A stretch of DNA of 64,000 nt from Nitrosopolaris sp035691865 (GCA_035691865.1 DASSIM010000084.1:4162-68161), one strand, 5' to 3'. Counted from the first letter of the stretch, positions 8,761 to 17,008 are shown. Numbers and translations: made by a program. The notes: generated by a model not told the origin, from the sequence alone.

Positions 8761-9186
8761 TCACTCTTTCATTTCTTTTTTTACGCTCGAGAATATATTA
8801 TGCAGCACTGTTACATAGTTTGAAATCAACTCACCACATTCCATTTCATCCCGATGCTTTTCAAGATCATTTCCAAACGCAATTGTTAGGGATTTAGGGA
8901 GTTTGAGACGCTCATTCATGTATATTAAAAGTGAGAGATACATTAATCGCATCATATCGTCGTTATTATCCTCCTTCAAATTCATGCTAGAAATGAGGTT
9001 GGATGCTATTATTGTAAATGGAGAAGATAAAACTGCGTTACTGCCTTCTTGATTACTAGCACCCGTGAACTTGATCGCTTCCATATACAGCAAATCTTCG
9101 ATTGCAGATGCCATCTTTTGAGTATCAGTATCCTTATTACCCTCGTTATTGCTCTTGTTGCCGCTTGGCATACCATATGTCAACAT
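8761..9186 (-). CDS. Hypothetical protein, partner of the next gene
   Basis: 141 residues, mostly helical by eye, with a polar N-terminal 25 residues (SGNKSNNEGNKDTDTQ) and a longer helical section containing MMRLMYLSLLIYMNERLKLP that is hydrophobic but too broken for a clear membrane helix. I do not recognise a family. Its ATG (9184-9186) lies two bases after the stop codon of the upstream gene at 9189, so the two are almost certainly one operon and may form a complex. No Cys clusters or catalytic motif are visible. Confidence 0.65.
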   Translation of the reverse strand: MLTYGMPSGNKSNNEGNKDTDTQKMASAIEDLLYMEAIKFTGASNQEGSNAVLSSPFTIIASNLISSMNLKEDNNDDMMRLMYLSLLIYMNERLKLPKSLTIAFGNDLEKHRDEMECGELISNYVTVLHNIFSSVKKEMKE

Positions 9187-9188
9187 GA

Positions 9189-9584
9189 TTATTGATTTTT
9201 CATGTTATTTATCAATTGTCGATAGCCTTTAATAAAATCAGGATCTACCAGCCCCTGGACTACCAGTTGTCTCCCTGTTGACAACTTAATGTCCATTGCC
9301 ACCGCGCTATAAGGAATTTCAAATTGTTGTATTGTTTCCTGATCAATACTCTCAAAATATTTGTTGCAAATTCCCTCGGAACATGAGAAAGCCATTACTT
9401 TGTCAATCTTGCGGCTCCCAGATCCTCCTCCTCTTCCACCAGCAGAACCTGCCGATTCTTGAACCATCAAAATGAAAATGTCGTTTCGATTACTGTGGTT
9501 GCTCAGGTCGATATCATCGTTTGCCACGACCAGTTTTCGCTGTGGCATTTCAAGGACGTTATCGAGAGACTTTTCTATCGCCAT
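9189..9584 (-). CDS. Hypothetical protein with glycine-rich loop
   Basis: 131 residues, first gene of a two-gene minus-strand operon with 8761-9186. A glycine/serine-rich loop (SAGSAGGRGGGSGSRK, about residues 45-60) splits two beta-rich parts. The second part (KVMAFSCSEGICNKYF, then IPYSAVAMDIKLSTGRQLVVQG) reads like a small beta barrel with a final helix, reminiscent of PH-like folds, but that is a guess from pattern only. I do not recognise the family. ATG at 9584 is the natural start. Confidence 0.65.
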   Translation of the reverse strand: MAIEKSLDNVLEMPQRKLVVANDDIDLSNHSNRNDIFILMVQESAGSAGGRGGGSGSRKIDKVMAFSCSEGICNKYFESIDQETIQQFEIPYSAVAMDIKLSTGRQLVVQGLVDPDFIKGYRQLINNMKNQ

Positions 9585-9795
9585 ATTGTTACCTGGGTTT
9601 TACAATATTATTATAAATTGTGTAACCAACTGTGAGTGATATGATTTGTGTAAGGTCATGACTTTCGACCTTTACCATCAGAGCTCAAAAATATCAGGAT
9701 CCTTCACTCCTTCGATGGACAGTTAGGTGCGTTGACTGAGTCTTTACCTACAATCAACACAGCGTTCTGTGATTAAAGCCTGTATATCAGGGTAT

Positions 9796-9930
9796 TCAGG
9801 CATTGAGGTATTCATCTTCCATGAGCTCGGTCCAACATCTCGTACAGAAATCATTATCTTCAACTAGTTTCTGCTCCATCGTCAGTGTTTGAAGATCGTA
9901 TGGATGGTTGCACATTACGCAGACTTGCAT
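9796..9930 (-). CDS. Micro zinc-ribbon protein (44 aa)
   Basis: Reading from ATG at 9930 gives 44 residues with two CxxC knuckles: CVMCNHPYDLQ near the N-terminus and FCTRCWTELM near residue 31. The rest is acidic (VEDND, MEDEYLNA). Spacing between the pairs is about 23 residues, typical of a zinc ribbon. The coding match (cysteine pairs, clean start and TGA stop) makes it very likely real despite its size. Its neighbours are the hypothetical operon downstream and divergent DUF6659 gene upstream. Function unknown. Confidence 0.75.
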   Translation of the reverse strand: MQVCVMCNHPYDLQTLTMEQKLVEDNDFCTRCWTELMEDEYLNA

Positions 9931-10114
9931 TATACTAGTGTTATACGAAATGGATTTTTAATATTTTGTATGTGCATTAGGGTGAATCCGGGCTATACTT
10001 AGTACTAGAACAATTGAATTTAACCTGGCTTGTAGCTAATGCACTTAAAATGACAGATGTAGAGACATCTATGTCTGCATGCATCGTAGCCGTGCAACGT
10101 TTTTCAAAAAAGAG

Positions 10115-10124
10115 CATATTTAAG
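10115..10124 (+). promoter_or_regulatory. TATA-like box for the DUF6659 gene
   Basis: CATATTTAAG lies about 30 bases before the ATG at 10152, a spacing that fits archaeal TATA boxes with a leaderless or very short leader. A small hairpin (AGATGT-AGAG-ACATCT, 10055-10070) sits further upstream. Confidence 0.4.
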
Positions 10125-10151
10125 TAACTTCACGACCGCTTTATATGGCGT

Positions 10152-10586
10152 ATGATAGACTATGAGCTCATTTATGCATTCACTAAAGAAGTATTAAAGC
10201 TCGACAAGTCTATCAGATGGGTAGGTATTGCGAGCAAATACGGGGTGCTTCTGAACGCGGAGCACAGAGAGGGTTTGCATCCCCTTATGACCGACGAGGA
10301 AAATGAAGAATATGCTCACTTAACCGTGACTAGGCATAAAACAAGGATAAAATTTGAACCAAAGACTGGACCTCTCATTTACGCTTTGGGCAAATATGAA
10401 AAGCTAAATAGAGCTACTCTGCACATAAATGAAGACTATTATCTGCTGATAGCACTCGACGTAGAAGAAAAAAATTTCGACAACATTATTACTGAAAAAA
10501 TTGTTCCGCTGATAAAGAAAGAGAAAGGTTACTTTAAGCTCATCGAGGAAAAGGAAGGCACGACTGACAAAACCCCAGTTGCCTGA
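10152..10586 (+). CDS. DUF6659-family protein (roadblock/profilin-like, thaumarchaeal)
   Basis: 144 residues. The pattern of a sensor-like small alpha/beta domain is clear: an N-terminal helix (YELIYAFTKEVLKLD), IRWVGIASKYGVLLNAEHREG, a middle stretch (PLMTDEENEEYAHLTVTRHKTR) and LNRATLHINEDYYLLIALDVE, then a C-terminal helix. This matches what I know of DUF6659 proteins, which are found in many paralogous copies in Nitrososphaeria and have no established function. ATG at 10152 is preferred over the out-of-frame ATG at 10145. A C2H2 micro-gene follows 65 bases downstream. Confidence 0.75.
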   Translation: MIDYELIYAFTKEVLKLDKSIRWVGIASKYGVLLNAEHREGLHPLMTDEENEEYAHLTVTRHKTRIKFEPKTGPLIYALGKYEKLNRATLHINEDYYLLIALDVEEKNFDNIITEKIVPLIKKEKGYFKLIEEKEGTTDKTPVA

Positions 10587-10651
10587 TATATCAAGTCCAA
10601 ACCATGGTTAATATTTGTCATGGAATATAGTACTTCGATGGAGGCTAAAAT

Positions 10652-10777
10652 TTGTCTGAGTATGAGGCAGGAACGTTCCGATGTGTAGATTGTGGGAAAG
10701 AGTTCTTGACGAAAATGGAGGCAGATAAACACTTTCAAACAACTCACGCTGACGAAGAAACCAAGGCCCTAGAATAA
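10652..10777 (+). CDS. Micro C2H2 zinc-finger protein (41 aa)
   Basis: TTG start preceded by a GGAGG-like ribosome-binding site (in GATGGAGGC, about 10 bases upstream). The 41-residue product is a single classical C2H2 finger: FRCVDCGKEF, then a 12-residue linker, HFQTTH, ending in an acidic tail. The C-x2-C-x12-H-x4-H pattern is complete. Such single-finger micro-proteins are common in Nitrososphaeria; DNA, RNA or protein binding has not been shown for this one. A related finger gene is at 11429-11635. Confidence 0.8.
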   Translation: MSEYEAGTFRCVDCGKEFLTKMEADKHFQTTHADEETKALE

Positions 10778-10798
10778 CTCGAGAATATTGGTAGCGCC

Positions 10799-11095
10799 TT
10801 ACTTAGTGCTTATTTTTGATTTTATTTCATTGAATGCTTCAATATTTTCTTCCAAATAATTGGAGATAAAGTACAACACTCCATATTTTTCTCCCATTTT
10901 GGTAATAATATTATTTTTCTGCAATACAAAAATGTGGTGTTGTATTGCCTTGTAATCTAGCCCCAAAGATTCAGAGAGCTGATTAGTATTATATGGTCTC
11001 TCCTTAAGCAGATCAATAATTTTAATTCGATTATCGCCACCGCGCGAGCCAGCAAGAAGAAACCAAAGTAAACGCTTGGCGTTGGGATCAGTCAT
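10799..11095 (-). CDS. Winged-helix transcriptional regulator (ArsR-like)
   Basis: 98 residues. RLLWFLLAGSRGGDNRIKIIDLLKERPYNTNQLSESLGLDYKAIQHHIFVLQKNNIITKMG (residues ~8-70) is a complete winged helix-turn-helix, with the recognition helix in LDYKAIQHHIFVL and a wing around KMGEKYGVLYFIS. There are no metal-binding cysteines, so it is not a classical arsenic sensor. The short C-terminal helix may dimerise. It converges with the C2H2 micro-gene on the plus strand and has its own promoter region (11096-11428). Targets are unknown; autoregulation or control of nearby small genes is a possibility only. Confidence 0.85.
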   Translation of the reverse strand: MTDPNAKRLLWFLLAGSRGGDNRIKIIDLLKERPYNTNQLSESLGLDYKAIQHHIFVLQKNNIITKMGEKYGVLYFISNYLEENIEAFNEIKSKISTK

Positions 11096-11428
11096 ATAAA
11101 ATCCTGCACACTATTAATTAATTTAGGATTAAATCCATTATTCATAACTTGCCCCCATGATTGTCTAAATATGATTGATTATATTTGTTAATTCTTCAGA
11201 GGCCAGCCGAAATTGCAGATTCTTGGAATGTAAAGGGTAACATAGTTAGTTTTTCGGAAACATTGTACCTTTTTCCGTAGATAGAAGGTCGCGATTGAGC
11301 CTAACACCATAACATTACTTAGTTGTTCTGTGATGGGCGAAGGATAACAATTTTTCTTATAAAATAATATTATTTACATAACCGACATACTGATTTTTAA
11401 GATCAAGGATAGTTGTAAGTAATATACC
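11096..11428. other. Gene-free intergenic stretch between divergent small genes
   Basis: No convincing coding frame on either strand. It should hold the promoters of the winged-helix gene (minus) and the C2H2 gene (plus); a TATA-like GATTTTTAAG is at 11391-11400, about 30 bases before the GTG at 11429. A weak hairpin CGGAAA-N11-TTTCCG lies at 11255-11277. Confidence 0.5.
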
Positions 11429-11635
11429 GTGATAGATCTAGATAAGCTAAAATACAAAGTGAACTATAATCATTCCCTCTACAATTTCAAGACGAAGCAA
11501 TACGAAAGTAAAGAAGCGACATATATTAGTTATAAAGAGGCGAGGGCCAATCAATGGAAGTGCGAGAAATGCCAAGTTATGTTTGCTACTCTGAAAGAAT
11601 TGAAAATTCACAAAATCGAGGAGCATTCGTACTAG
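11429..11635 (+). CDS. Small C2H2 zinc-finger protein (68 aa)
   Basis: GTG start about 30 bases after a TATA-like box. The first 40 residues are rich in Lys, Tyr and Asn (KYKVNYNHSLYNFKTKQYES). A single finger occupies the C-terminus: WKCEKCQVMFATLKELKIHKIEEH, which fits C-x2-C-x12-H-x4-H. It resembles the micro-finger at 10652 in the finger itself but has an added N-terminal domain. The gene converges with the deoxyhypusine synthase paralog at 11793; the ~157 bases between show no gene. Confidence 0.75.
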   Translation: MIDLDKLKYKVNYNHSLYNFKTKQYESKEATYISYKEARANQWKCEKCQVMFATLKELKIHKIEEHSY

Positions 11636-11792
11636 GCGCGTGTGTGCTTTACATACCGCACACTCAATAGCGATTATCATCATCGACGGTACAATCCCCC
11701 TGCGGACAGCACCACATTAGATACAGAATACATCCATCCGCCACAAGCCCAAACCGCACGAAAGTTGATTCGTAGCAGGTATTGGCTGAGTG

Positions 11793-12884
11793 CTATCTCG
11801 TCTTTGTCGTATCCGCGTACTTCTTCTTCATCTCTTCGACCCAGGAGTTTTTTAGCGAATATATTTTCTGGAGCTTCCTTGGCTTGCATTCTGATAGCAC
11901 ATACGAGCATAAAAGCGGAAAGTAAACGGAAGAATCTCCATACACTGTTACATTTCTTGCGTGCGATGTTTTGATCTTGCCCCAACTCTTGCCCTCCTGC
12001 AAAGTTGCCCCAGACAGACCTCCTGTGTCTGAACGGGCGTCGGTCAGTTGAATAAGATAATCTTGTCCTCCTTCTTTAATCTTCAATATTTGATAAAGAG
12101 CCGGCCCAGTTTGCTGAAAAAAGTTTTTCGGAACTCCACCACCTAGTTCAACGCCACCCGATCTCTTACTTTTCCAGAGAATCGCGGCTGATTCTGCAAC
12201 GTCCAAAACAACGTTGGGAAAAAGATCGATTTTCCCCTCAAACAAAAGCGGTAGCATATTCAAACCAATTGAAGAGTCGCCAATTGCAGGCATGTAGATA
12301 GGCACATTATTTTCAAATGCGGCCACTACAAAGGACTTATGAGGATAAGTAGACGACTTTTTTGCAGCCCTGCCTAAAATATACGATATGTCCGCGGTGG
12401 ATACAGCAAACGGAATGCTAGTGCTGCTTTTGTTGTCCATCCTCAAGTCGTTCTGGACAATGATATCTTGCGCTTGGAGTGTTCCTTTCTCCTTTATATA
12501 TACATCATATATTCTCACGATTTCTTTTGAATACAGAATATCATCGTCGACGTCGAAATGTCCTTGACGCACAGGTAAGCCGTAAGCAAAATGCAAGTCA
12601 TGATAAACGTTGGCGCCCGTCGTAACAATCCAATCAATAAATCCATTCTTTATCATAGTGGCTATGGTCTTGCCCATGCCTATCGGAGTCATGGCTCCGG
12701 CCAATGTTAAGCACACAGTAGATTTTGTTCGTAACATGTCTGCCATCATTCTACCGGCCTCCGCAAGACGACGGGCATTGTAACCTGTAGCTGCGAAAAA
12801 ATCCATGAGTTGAGAAACCGTCATTTCAGCAAAGATCCCTGGCGGCTCTATTTTCTTTCCTTTAAAGCTGTGAGCGTTGTCCAC
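11793..12884 (-). CDS. Deoxyhypusine synthase-like protein (bacterial-type subgroup)
   Basis: 363 residues of the deoxyhypusine synthase fold, an NAD-dependent enzyme that moves aminobutyl groups from polyamines. LTLAGAMTPIGMGKTIATMI and WIVTTGANVYHDLHFA match the NAD/spermidine site. The active-site lysine region reads GGGVPKNFFQQTGP, and later QLTDARSDTGGLSGAT...GKSWGKI. GGGVPKNF and TGGLSGAT are typical of the divergent subgroup found in bacteria, whose members may act as homospermidine or related synthases rather than on aIF5A. It is divergently arranged (77 bp) with a second paralog at 12962 that has the classical GGGISKHH motif. Which polyamine or protein it uses is open. Confidence 0.85.
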   Translation of the reverse strand: MDNAHSFKGKKIEPPGIFAEMTVSQLMDFFAATGYNARRLAEAGRMMADMLRTKSTVCLTLAGAMTPIGMGKTIATMIKNGFIDWIVTTGANVYHDLHFAYGLPVRQGHFDVDDDILYSKEIVRIYDVYIKEKGTLQAQDIIVQNDLRMDNKSSTSIPFAVSTADISYILGRAAKKSSTYPHKSFVVAAFENNVPIYMPAIGDSSIGLNMLPLLFEGKIDLFPNVVLDVAESAAILWKSKRSGGVELGGGVPKNFFQQTGPALYQILKIKEGGQDYLIQLTDARSDTGGLSGATLQEGKSWGKIKTSHARNVTVYGDSSVYFPLLCSYVLSECKPRKLQKIYSLKNSWVEEMKKKYADTTKTR

Positions 12885-12961
12885 ATCATGATAATGAAAT
12901 TCTACTTGCTTTTAAGAATTTTAGAGACGCTCTTTGCAATAGAATATAGAGATGTATAACC

Positions 12962-13957
12962 TTGGTACGAGACATGAGAGGTCGCAACGAAAAACATAAG
13001 AAAATAGATCGCATCCTAAATGACGTAGTACGAGACTATTCACTAGAATCTACAAGTGTTAGCTCAATAATCAAAGCCATGTCTACTTCTGGCGGCTTTC
13101 AATCTAGAAATCTTTCATATGGTGTGGATATTTTGAAAACGATGCTAGGTGAGAAACGATGCACAAAATTTCTTTCCGTTGTAGGGGCATTGTTATCCAC
13201 AGGGGTTCGAGGAATTATACGAGACATGCTAAAGAACAATATGTTTGACTGTGTAATTACCACATGCGGTGCTCTAGATCATGACATAGCGAGAACACAC
13301 AGACGGTACTACGCCGGAGATTTTAGGATGGACGATTCCATTCTGTTAAAGAAAAAAATTCACCGTTTGGGGAACGTGCTAGTTCCCGAAGTGAGCTACG
13401 GACCATTAATAGAAAAGAAGGTCCAATCCTGTCTGGAGGATCTGTATAGTAGTCAAAAACTGAATCAAGATTTTTCAGCTTATGAAATCATCAGCCATAT
13501 TGGCAGCACTCTAGATGAATCGTCTTTCCTATACTGGGCTCATAAACATAAGATTCCTGTTATTGTGCCAGGAATCGTCGATGGTGCAGTAGGAAGTCAG
13601 ATATGGTTATTCCAGCAGCGGCACAAAGACTTTAAAATTGATATCTTAAAAGACGAATCCAAACTGTCGGACCTCATTTATGATGCGACAAAAACAGGTG
13701 CTTTTATGATTGGCGGCGGTATTTCAAAACATCATACACTATGGTGGAATCAGTTTAGAGGCGGACTAGATTACGCGGTATATATTACGTCGGCTCCAGA
13801 ATGGGATGGCAGTTTAAGCGGCGCTCTTGTGTCAGAGGCCATATCTTGGGGTAAGGTAACAGAGAAAGCAAAACAGACAACAATCCATGGGGAGGCTACC
13901 ATGTTATTGCCATTCATTTATACTGCACTAAAAGAAGATGCTTCAAGCAGAAGATAA
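12962..13957 (+). CDS. dys: Deoxyhypusine synthase (classical archaeal type)
   Basis: Transfers the aminobutyl moiety of spermidine to the conserved lysine of aIF5A, the first step of hypusine formation. 331 residues. The catalytic lysine lies in MIGGGISKHHTLWWNQ, followed by GLDYAVYITSAPEWDGSLSGA and SEAISWGKV, all close to eukaryal and archaeal consensus. NAD-site motifs include FDCVITTCGALDHDIAR. The start is TTG or GTG-like: MVRDMRGRNEKHKKIDR begins at 12962, with an ATG three codons later as an alternative. It is divergent from the second paralog; a strong inverted repeat follows its stop codon. Confidence 0.9.
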   Translation: MVRDMRGRNEKHKKIDRILNDVVRDYSLESTSVSSIIKAMSTSGGFQSRNLSYGVDILKTMLGEKRCTKFLSVVGALLSTGVRGIIRDMLKNNMFDCVITTCGALDHDIARTHRRYYAGDFRMDDSILLKKKIHRLGNVLVPEVSYGPLIEKKVQSCLEDLYSSQKLNQDFSAYEIISHIGSTLDESSFLYWAHKHKIPVIVPGIVDGAVGSQIWLFQQRHKDFKIDILKDESKLSDLIYDATKTGAFMIGGGISKHHTLWWNQFRGGLDYAVYITSAPEWDGSLSGALVSEAISWGKVTEKAKQTTIHGEATMLLPFIYTALKEDASSRR

Positions 13958-13960
13958 ACA

Positions 13961-13988
13961 CTACTAGTACGAGACGTAATACTAGTAG
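13961..13988 (+). repeat. Perfect 9-bp inverted repeat after the dys stop codon
   Basis: CTACTAGTA (13961-13969), 10-base loop, TACTAGTAG (13980-13988). It starts three bases after the TAA of the deoxyhypusine synthase gene, and each arm itself contains the palindrome ACTAGT. It could be a transcript-end hairpin or a protein-binding site; no T-run follows directly. Confidence 0.5.
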
Positions 13989-14087
13989 AATAATAGATCG
14001 TATCGAAGCAAACCAACTTTACAAGAATAACATCGATCACCCCAGTCAACTATTGTGAAAATAAATGAAATATCACTTATACTTATT

Positions 14088-16520
14088 TTATTTCAGAATC
14101 GTCATGTTCTTGTGCGTAGTAGCATTCATCGTCGTATTGGCCGTATTCTTGGTGATAGCACCAGCTGCAGTTGCATTATTAGTTGTTGGTGTGCCTTGGC
14201 CTGAAGATGGAAGTGAAGATCGAATAGCATGAGAAGAAGATCCTGGTGCTACTGGTTGTAATGGCTTTAGCTGCTGCGAGGGCGATTGGGTGACGTTCAC
14301 AAATACTTCATGGTAGGGGTTCGAAGTTATTTTTGGTACATAGTTGTGATTGACCTTGTATACCAACACTCCAAACACCAAACCTGGGGAATTACTCTGG
14401 AAGCTAGGTGACGAATATACTAAACTTAACGGCTGGTTAGCTGGGTTGTTGCCGACTGGAAATTTGATATGCTTTACATAAAGAGCAACTGTTCCAGGTC
14501 TATAGTCCGGTTGCAAATTAGTCAACTGGCCTCCTTGGAATGAAGCATAAGCTTGTGGTGTGAAGGGAATCATTTGGCCAAGGAACGTCGTATTCCAGAA
14601 TCTGGGGGTGGCAGTGAATCCATCGGCTTGTAGGTAATTGGTTTCATCAAATCCTCCGATTCTCATAAACCATTGCTTCTTGCTTTCGTCACCGCCACTT
14701 CCCAAAGTATAAAATGCAGTACCGTTAACTCCAGAGAATCTTTGCCCTACGACATATACGATGATATAGTCTGCCTTTAAGTCCTGAGCAATTTTGACTC
14801 CATTTTCTTTTTGGTCAATAAACATCTTTGCAATTGTCGCAATTCTTGTTTGATTTATAGTTGCGTTATCGGCCAGACTAGTTTTATTCCCGAGAGTTGT
14901 AATCCAATATCCATAATCCCACCATGCTGCAACAACGGAATTTTTGGGTGTATCTTTTGCAAGCCAATTTAATGTGTCTATCCAGTCATTTGTCTGCAGT
15001 CTATAGCCCGTTCCACCATTGGCAATGGATGGCGGGATATCTGCAGAATTCAACCAGTTCGCGTCAGGAGGGTAAACCATGGGAATACAAAGCATAGCAA
15101 TAATCACTCCAACATATGTTACTATCAACCATCGGCTTTTTACTGGTACTACTTTGGATCCTTCAACATATTTTCTCTTTTTCGATTTTGAGTTTGCTAC
15201 CACTGACGAGGACGCTGCAGAAGATGATGCCGCTTCTCGATCCAGATAGGTACGCGTTATCTCATACAGCCCTAATCCTGCCAATACTATGATGCCGATC
15301 GACGCAAAAACCAAAAGTCTCGCAAACGTCGCGCTGACATAAATTCCTGTAAGGCCTAAAATTAACGCAAATACTGACATATCATTTCTACGCTTAAAAG
15401 CAAGCCAAGCGCCAAGTCCAGCGAACATCAGTAGTATCGAATAATTTGTAAAGTAATCTACTAAGGTGGGTGTAAAGTGTTCAGCGACCGATGCTACTAG
15501 CTGGTTCTGAGTAGATAAAAACGGATTAACCGCATTAAGGTACCTAAATGATGAATGGTGATACGCCCCCTCGGCAAAAACTCCAGCTCCGAATGCAACA
15601 AAAGCTATCAAAAGAAAAAGTGTGTTTCGAATTGCCTTCCTAGGCTGGCTCAATTTTTTTACAAAGTGAGCTATGGTCAGAAAAATTGTACCACCCATTA
15701 ATGAGAGACCTGCTAAACCAACGACAAACGAAATTCCAGGTCTCGGGAATGCTCCAGCAGCTAAAATCGTTATTGCAGTAAATGCTATGGCAACACACAC
15801 AGGTATGGTAGTATCTTTTCTGAAGAACGGCAGGGCAATAAAGAAAATTGAAATGGGAATGCTGAAATACTGGACTCCGCCCCACGATGTGTTTGCAAGA
15901 CCCAGAACGAATCCCCCAGCAATTGCTTTCAGAATAGAATACTTGAGTTCTTTATGTCTGAGGGCAGAGAGCAGCAGATACACACCTAATAGCCCAAAAA
16001 AGAGTCCCAGAGGCTCTGATTTGAACCATCCCAAGTTACCTCTCTGAATAATCGCAGGGCTAAATGCAAACAATAGCGCAGAGAACATACCTGCAGTAGT
16101 ACTTCCAATTGTCCTGACAAGGGCAAACACGACTATTGTAGTCAAAGAACCTAGGACTACCGGGAGCAGAATTGTAAAGTCCAAAAGTGAGGTGCCGGCG
16201 CCAAATATCTTGTAGAGGAAAGCAGCGACTATGTGAAGCCCGGATTGTGATGTGGCCGGAACATTCCTTCCTTCAGGATACCATGACAATGTGTCATGCC
16301 AATTAAAGTAGGCATTAAGACCATGATCTACGATATATTTCGTAGCACGATAATCGAAGTAAGGATCGAATTCGTTAAGGTAAAATCCATATTTCGAAGG
16401 ATAAGACCTAATAATAAAAGCAGTTGTAAATGCAATAAACAAAACTCCAATAACTAGTAGATGTCTCATCTGAAGTTCAAACCTGCCCATCCTTAGGATG
16501 GTCTTACCCCCTTCAAGCAT
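14088..16520 (-). CDS. aglB: Oligosaccharyltransferase AglB/STT3
   Basis: Transfers lipid-linked glycans to Asn-X-Ser/Thr sites of secreted proteins. 810 residues. The N-terminal half has about 11-13 membrane helices (from HLLVIGVLFIAFTTAFII onward). The first metal-binding motif is EFDPYFDYR in the first external loop. The catalytic signature WWDYGYWI lies near residue 560 in the soluble domain, followed by NATINQTRIATIAKMF. The Ser/Thr/Asn/Ala-rich C-terminal ~60 residues (NNATAAGAITKNTANTT) look like a cell-surface linker and contain N-glycosylation sequons. A TATA-like run on the minus strand at about 16545-16556 precedes the ATG at 16520. Glycan supply genes (5250, 32448, 52531) are elsewhere in the window. 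Confidence 0.95.
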   Translation of the reverse strand: MLEGGKTILRMGRFELQMRHLLVIGVLFIAFTTAFIIRSYPSKYGFYLNEFDPYFDYRATKYIVDHGLNAYFNWHDTLSWYPEGRNVPATSQSGLHIVAAFLYKIFGAGTSLLDFTILLPVVLGSLTTIVVFALVRTIGSTTAGMFSALLFAFSPAIIQRGNLGWFKSEPLGLFFGLLGVYLLLSALRHKELKYSILKAIAGGFVLGLANTSWGGVQYFSIPISIFFIALPFFRKDTTIPVCVAIAFTAITILAAGAFPRPGISFVVGLAGLSLMGGTIFLTIAHFVKKLSQPRKAIRNTLFLLIAFVAFGAGVFAEGAYHHSSFRYLNAVNPFLSTQNQLVASVAEHFTPTLVDYFTNYSILLMFAGLGAWLAFKRRNDMSVFALILGLTGIYVSATFARLLVFASIGIIVLAGLGLYEITRTYLDREAASSSAASSSVVANSKSKKRKYVEGSKVVPVKSRWLIVTYVGVIIAMLCIPMVYPPDANWLNSADIPPSIANGGTGYRLQTNDWIDTLNWLAKDTPKNSVVAAWWDYGYWITTLGNKTSLADNATINQTRIATIAKMFIDQKENGVKIAQDLKADYIIVYVVGQRFSGVNGTAFYTLGSGGDESKKQWFMRIGGFDETNYLQADGFTATPRFWNTTFLGQMIPFTPQAYASFQGGQLTNLQPDYRPGTVALYVKHIKFPVGNNPANQPLSLVYSSPSFQSNSPGLVFGVLVYKVNHNYVPKITSNPYHEVFVNVTQSPSQQLKPLQPVAPGSSSHAIRSSLPSSGQGTPTTNNATAAGAITKNTANTTMNATTHKNMTILK

Positions 16521-16798
16521 TGATGCATGTTATCTGGATCACCCTTTTTTTAAGGTACTGCCATGCGGATTTGGAAGGAAGAGATAGAGTGGTCCGTATC
16601 TTCCTCAATATGGAGCCAAAAGATCTATATCGTGGCTCAGAACGCAGTGAAGAGCAAACGATGTCGTCGTCAACCTGATCTCGTACTCCTTATTGTTCAT
16701 CCATTAGTGGATTATTATTATATTAAAAAACAAGAAAAAACAAAGCAAAATAAGATGACAAACTGATCCAAATTGTCATTGGAAAAGAAGGGGATAGT
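16521..16798. other. Intergenic region upstream of aglB
   Basis: Holds the aglB promoter on the minus strand and no convincing gene. Plus-strand frames from 16563 (67 codons) and 16571 (35 codons, TTG) are open, but neither shows a motif or clear ribosome-binding site. Confidence 0.4.
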
Positions 16799-16852
16799 TA
16801 CAGTGCTGACACACTGTACTTGCCACGTACAAAAGATCATTAACTGATCTTT
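16799..16852 (-). terminator. Two consecutive hairpins at the 3' end of the Lys-rich micro-gene
   Basis: Hairpin 1: AAAGATCA (16832-16839), 5-base loop, TGATCTTT (16845-16852), overlapping the stop codon of the micro-gene at 16851. Hairpin 2: TACAGTG (16799-16805), 6-base loop, CACTGTA (16812-16818). Both are perfect. No strong poly-U tract follows on the minus strand, so terminator function is tentative. Confidence 0.4.
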
Positions 16853-16910
16853 ATTTCTTGGACTTTGTCCCTTTCTTTGCAGATTTTGCTGCTTTCTTCT
16901 TTGCGGCCAT
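16851..16910 (-). CDS. Lysine/alanine-rich micro-protein (19 aa)
   Basis: ATG at 16910 to TAA at 16851 encodes only 19 residues, MAAKKKAAKSAKKGTKSKK. Ten of the 19 residues are lysine and five alanine. It resembles the tail of histone H1 or of basic archaeal chromatin and ribosomal proteins. The well-formed start, the biased composition and the hairpin that overlaps its stop argue for a real gene, but no homology can be tested here. The upstream neighbour on the same strand is the metallo-beta-lactamase-fold hydrolase 98 bases away. Confidence 0.5.
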   Translation of the reverse strand: MAAKKKAAKSAKKGTKSKK

Positions 16911-17008
16911 TTTCATCTATATTGAAAAAGGTACGTATATAAGTTTTTTAATAATGAAAATAAAAAAGATAAACCTTTTTTGGATGAGCGAAAATTTATT
17001 CTACTTTT

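Noticed and set aside
16563..16766. 67-codon plus-strand frame upstream of aglB
   Set aside because: Low-complexity C-terminus (KKQEKTKQNK) and no motif; the TATA-like signal nearby fits the minus-strand aglB gene better.
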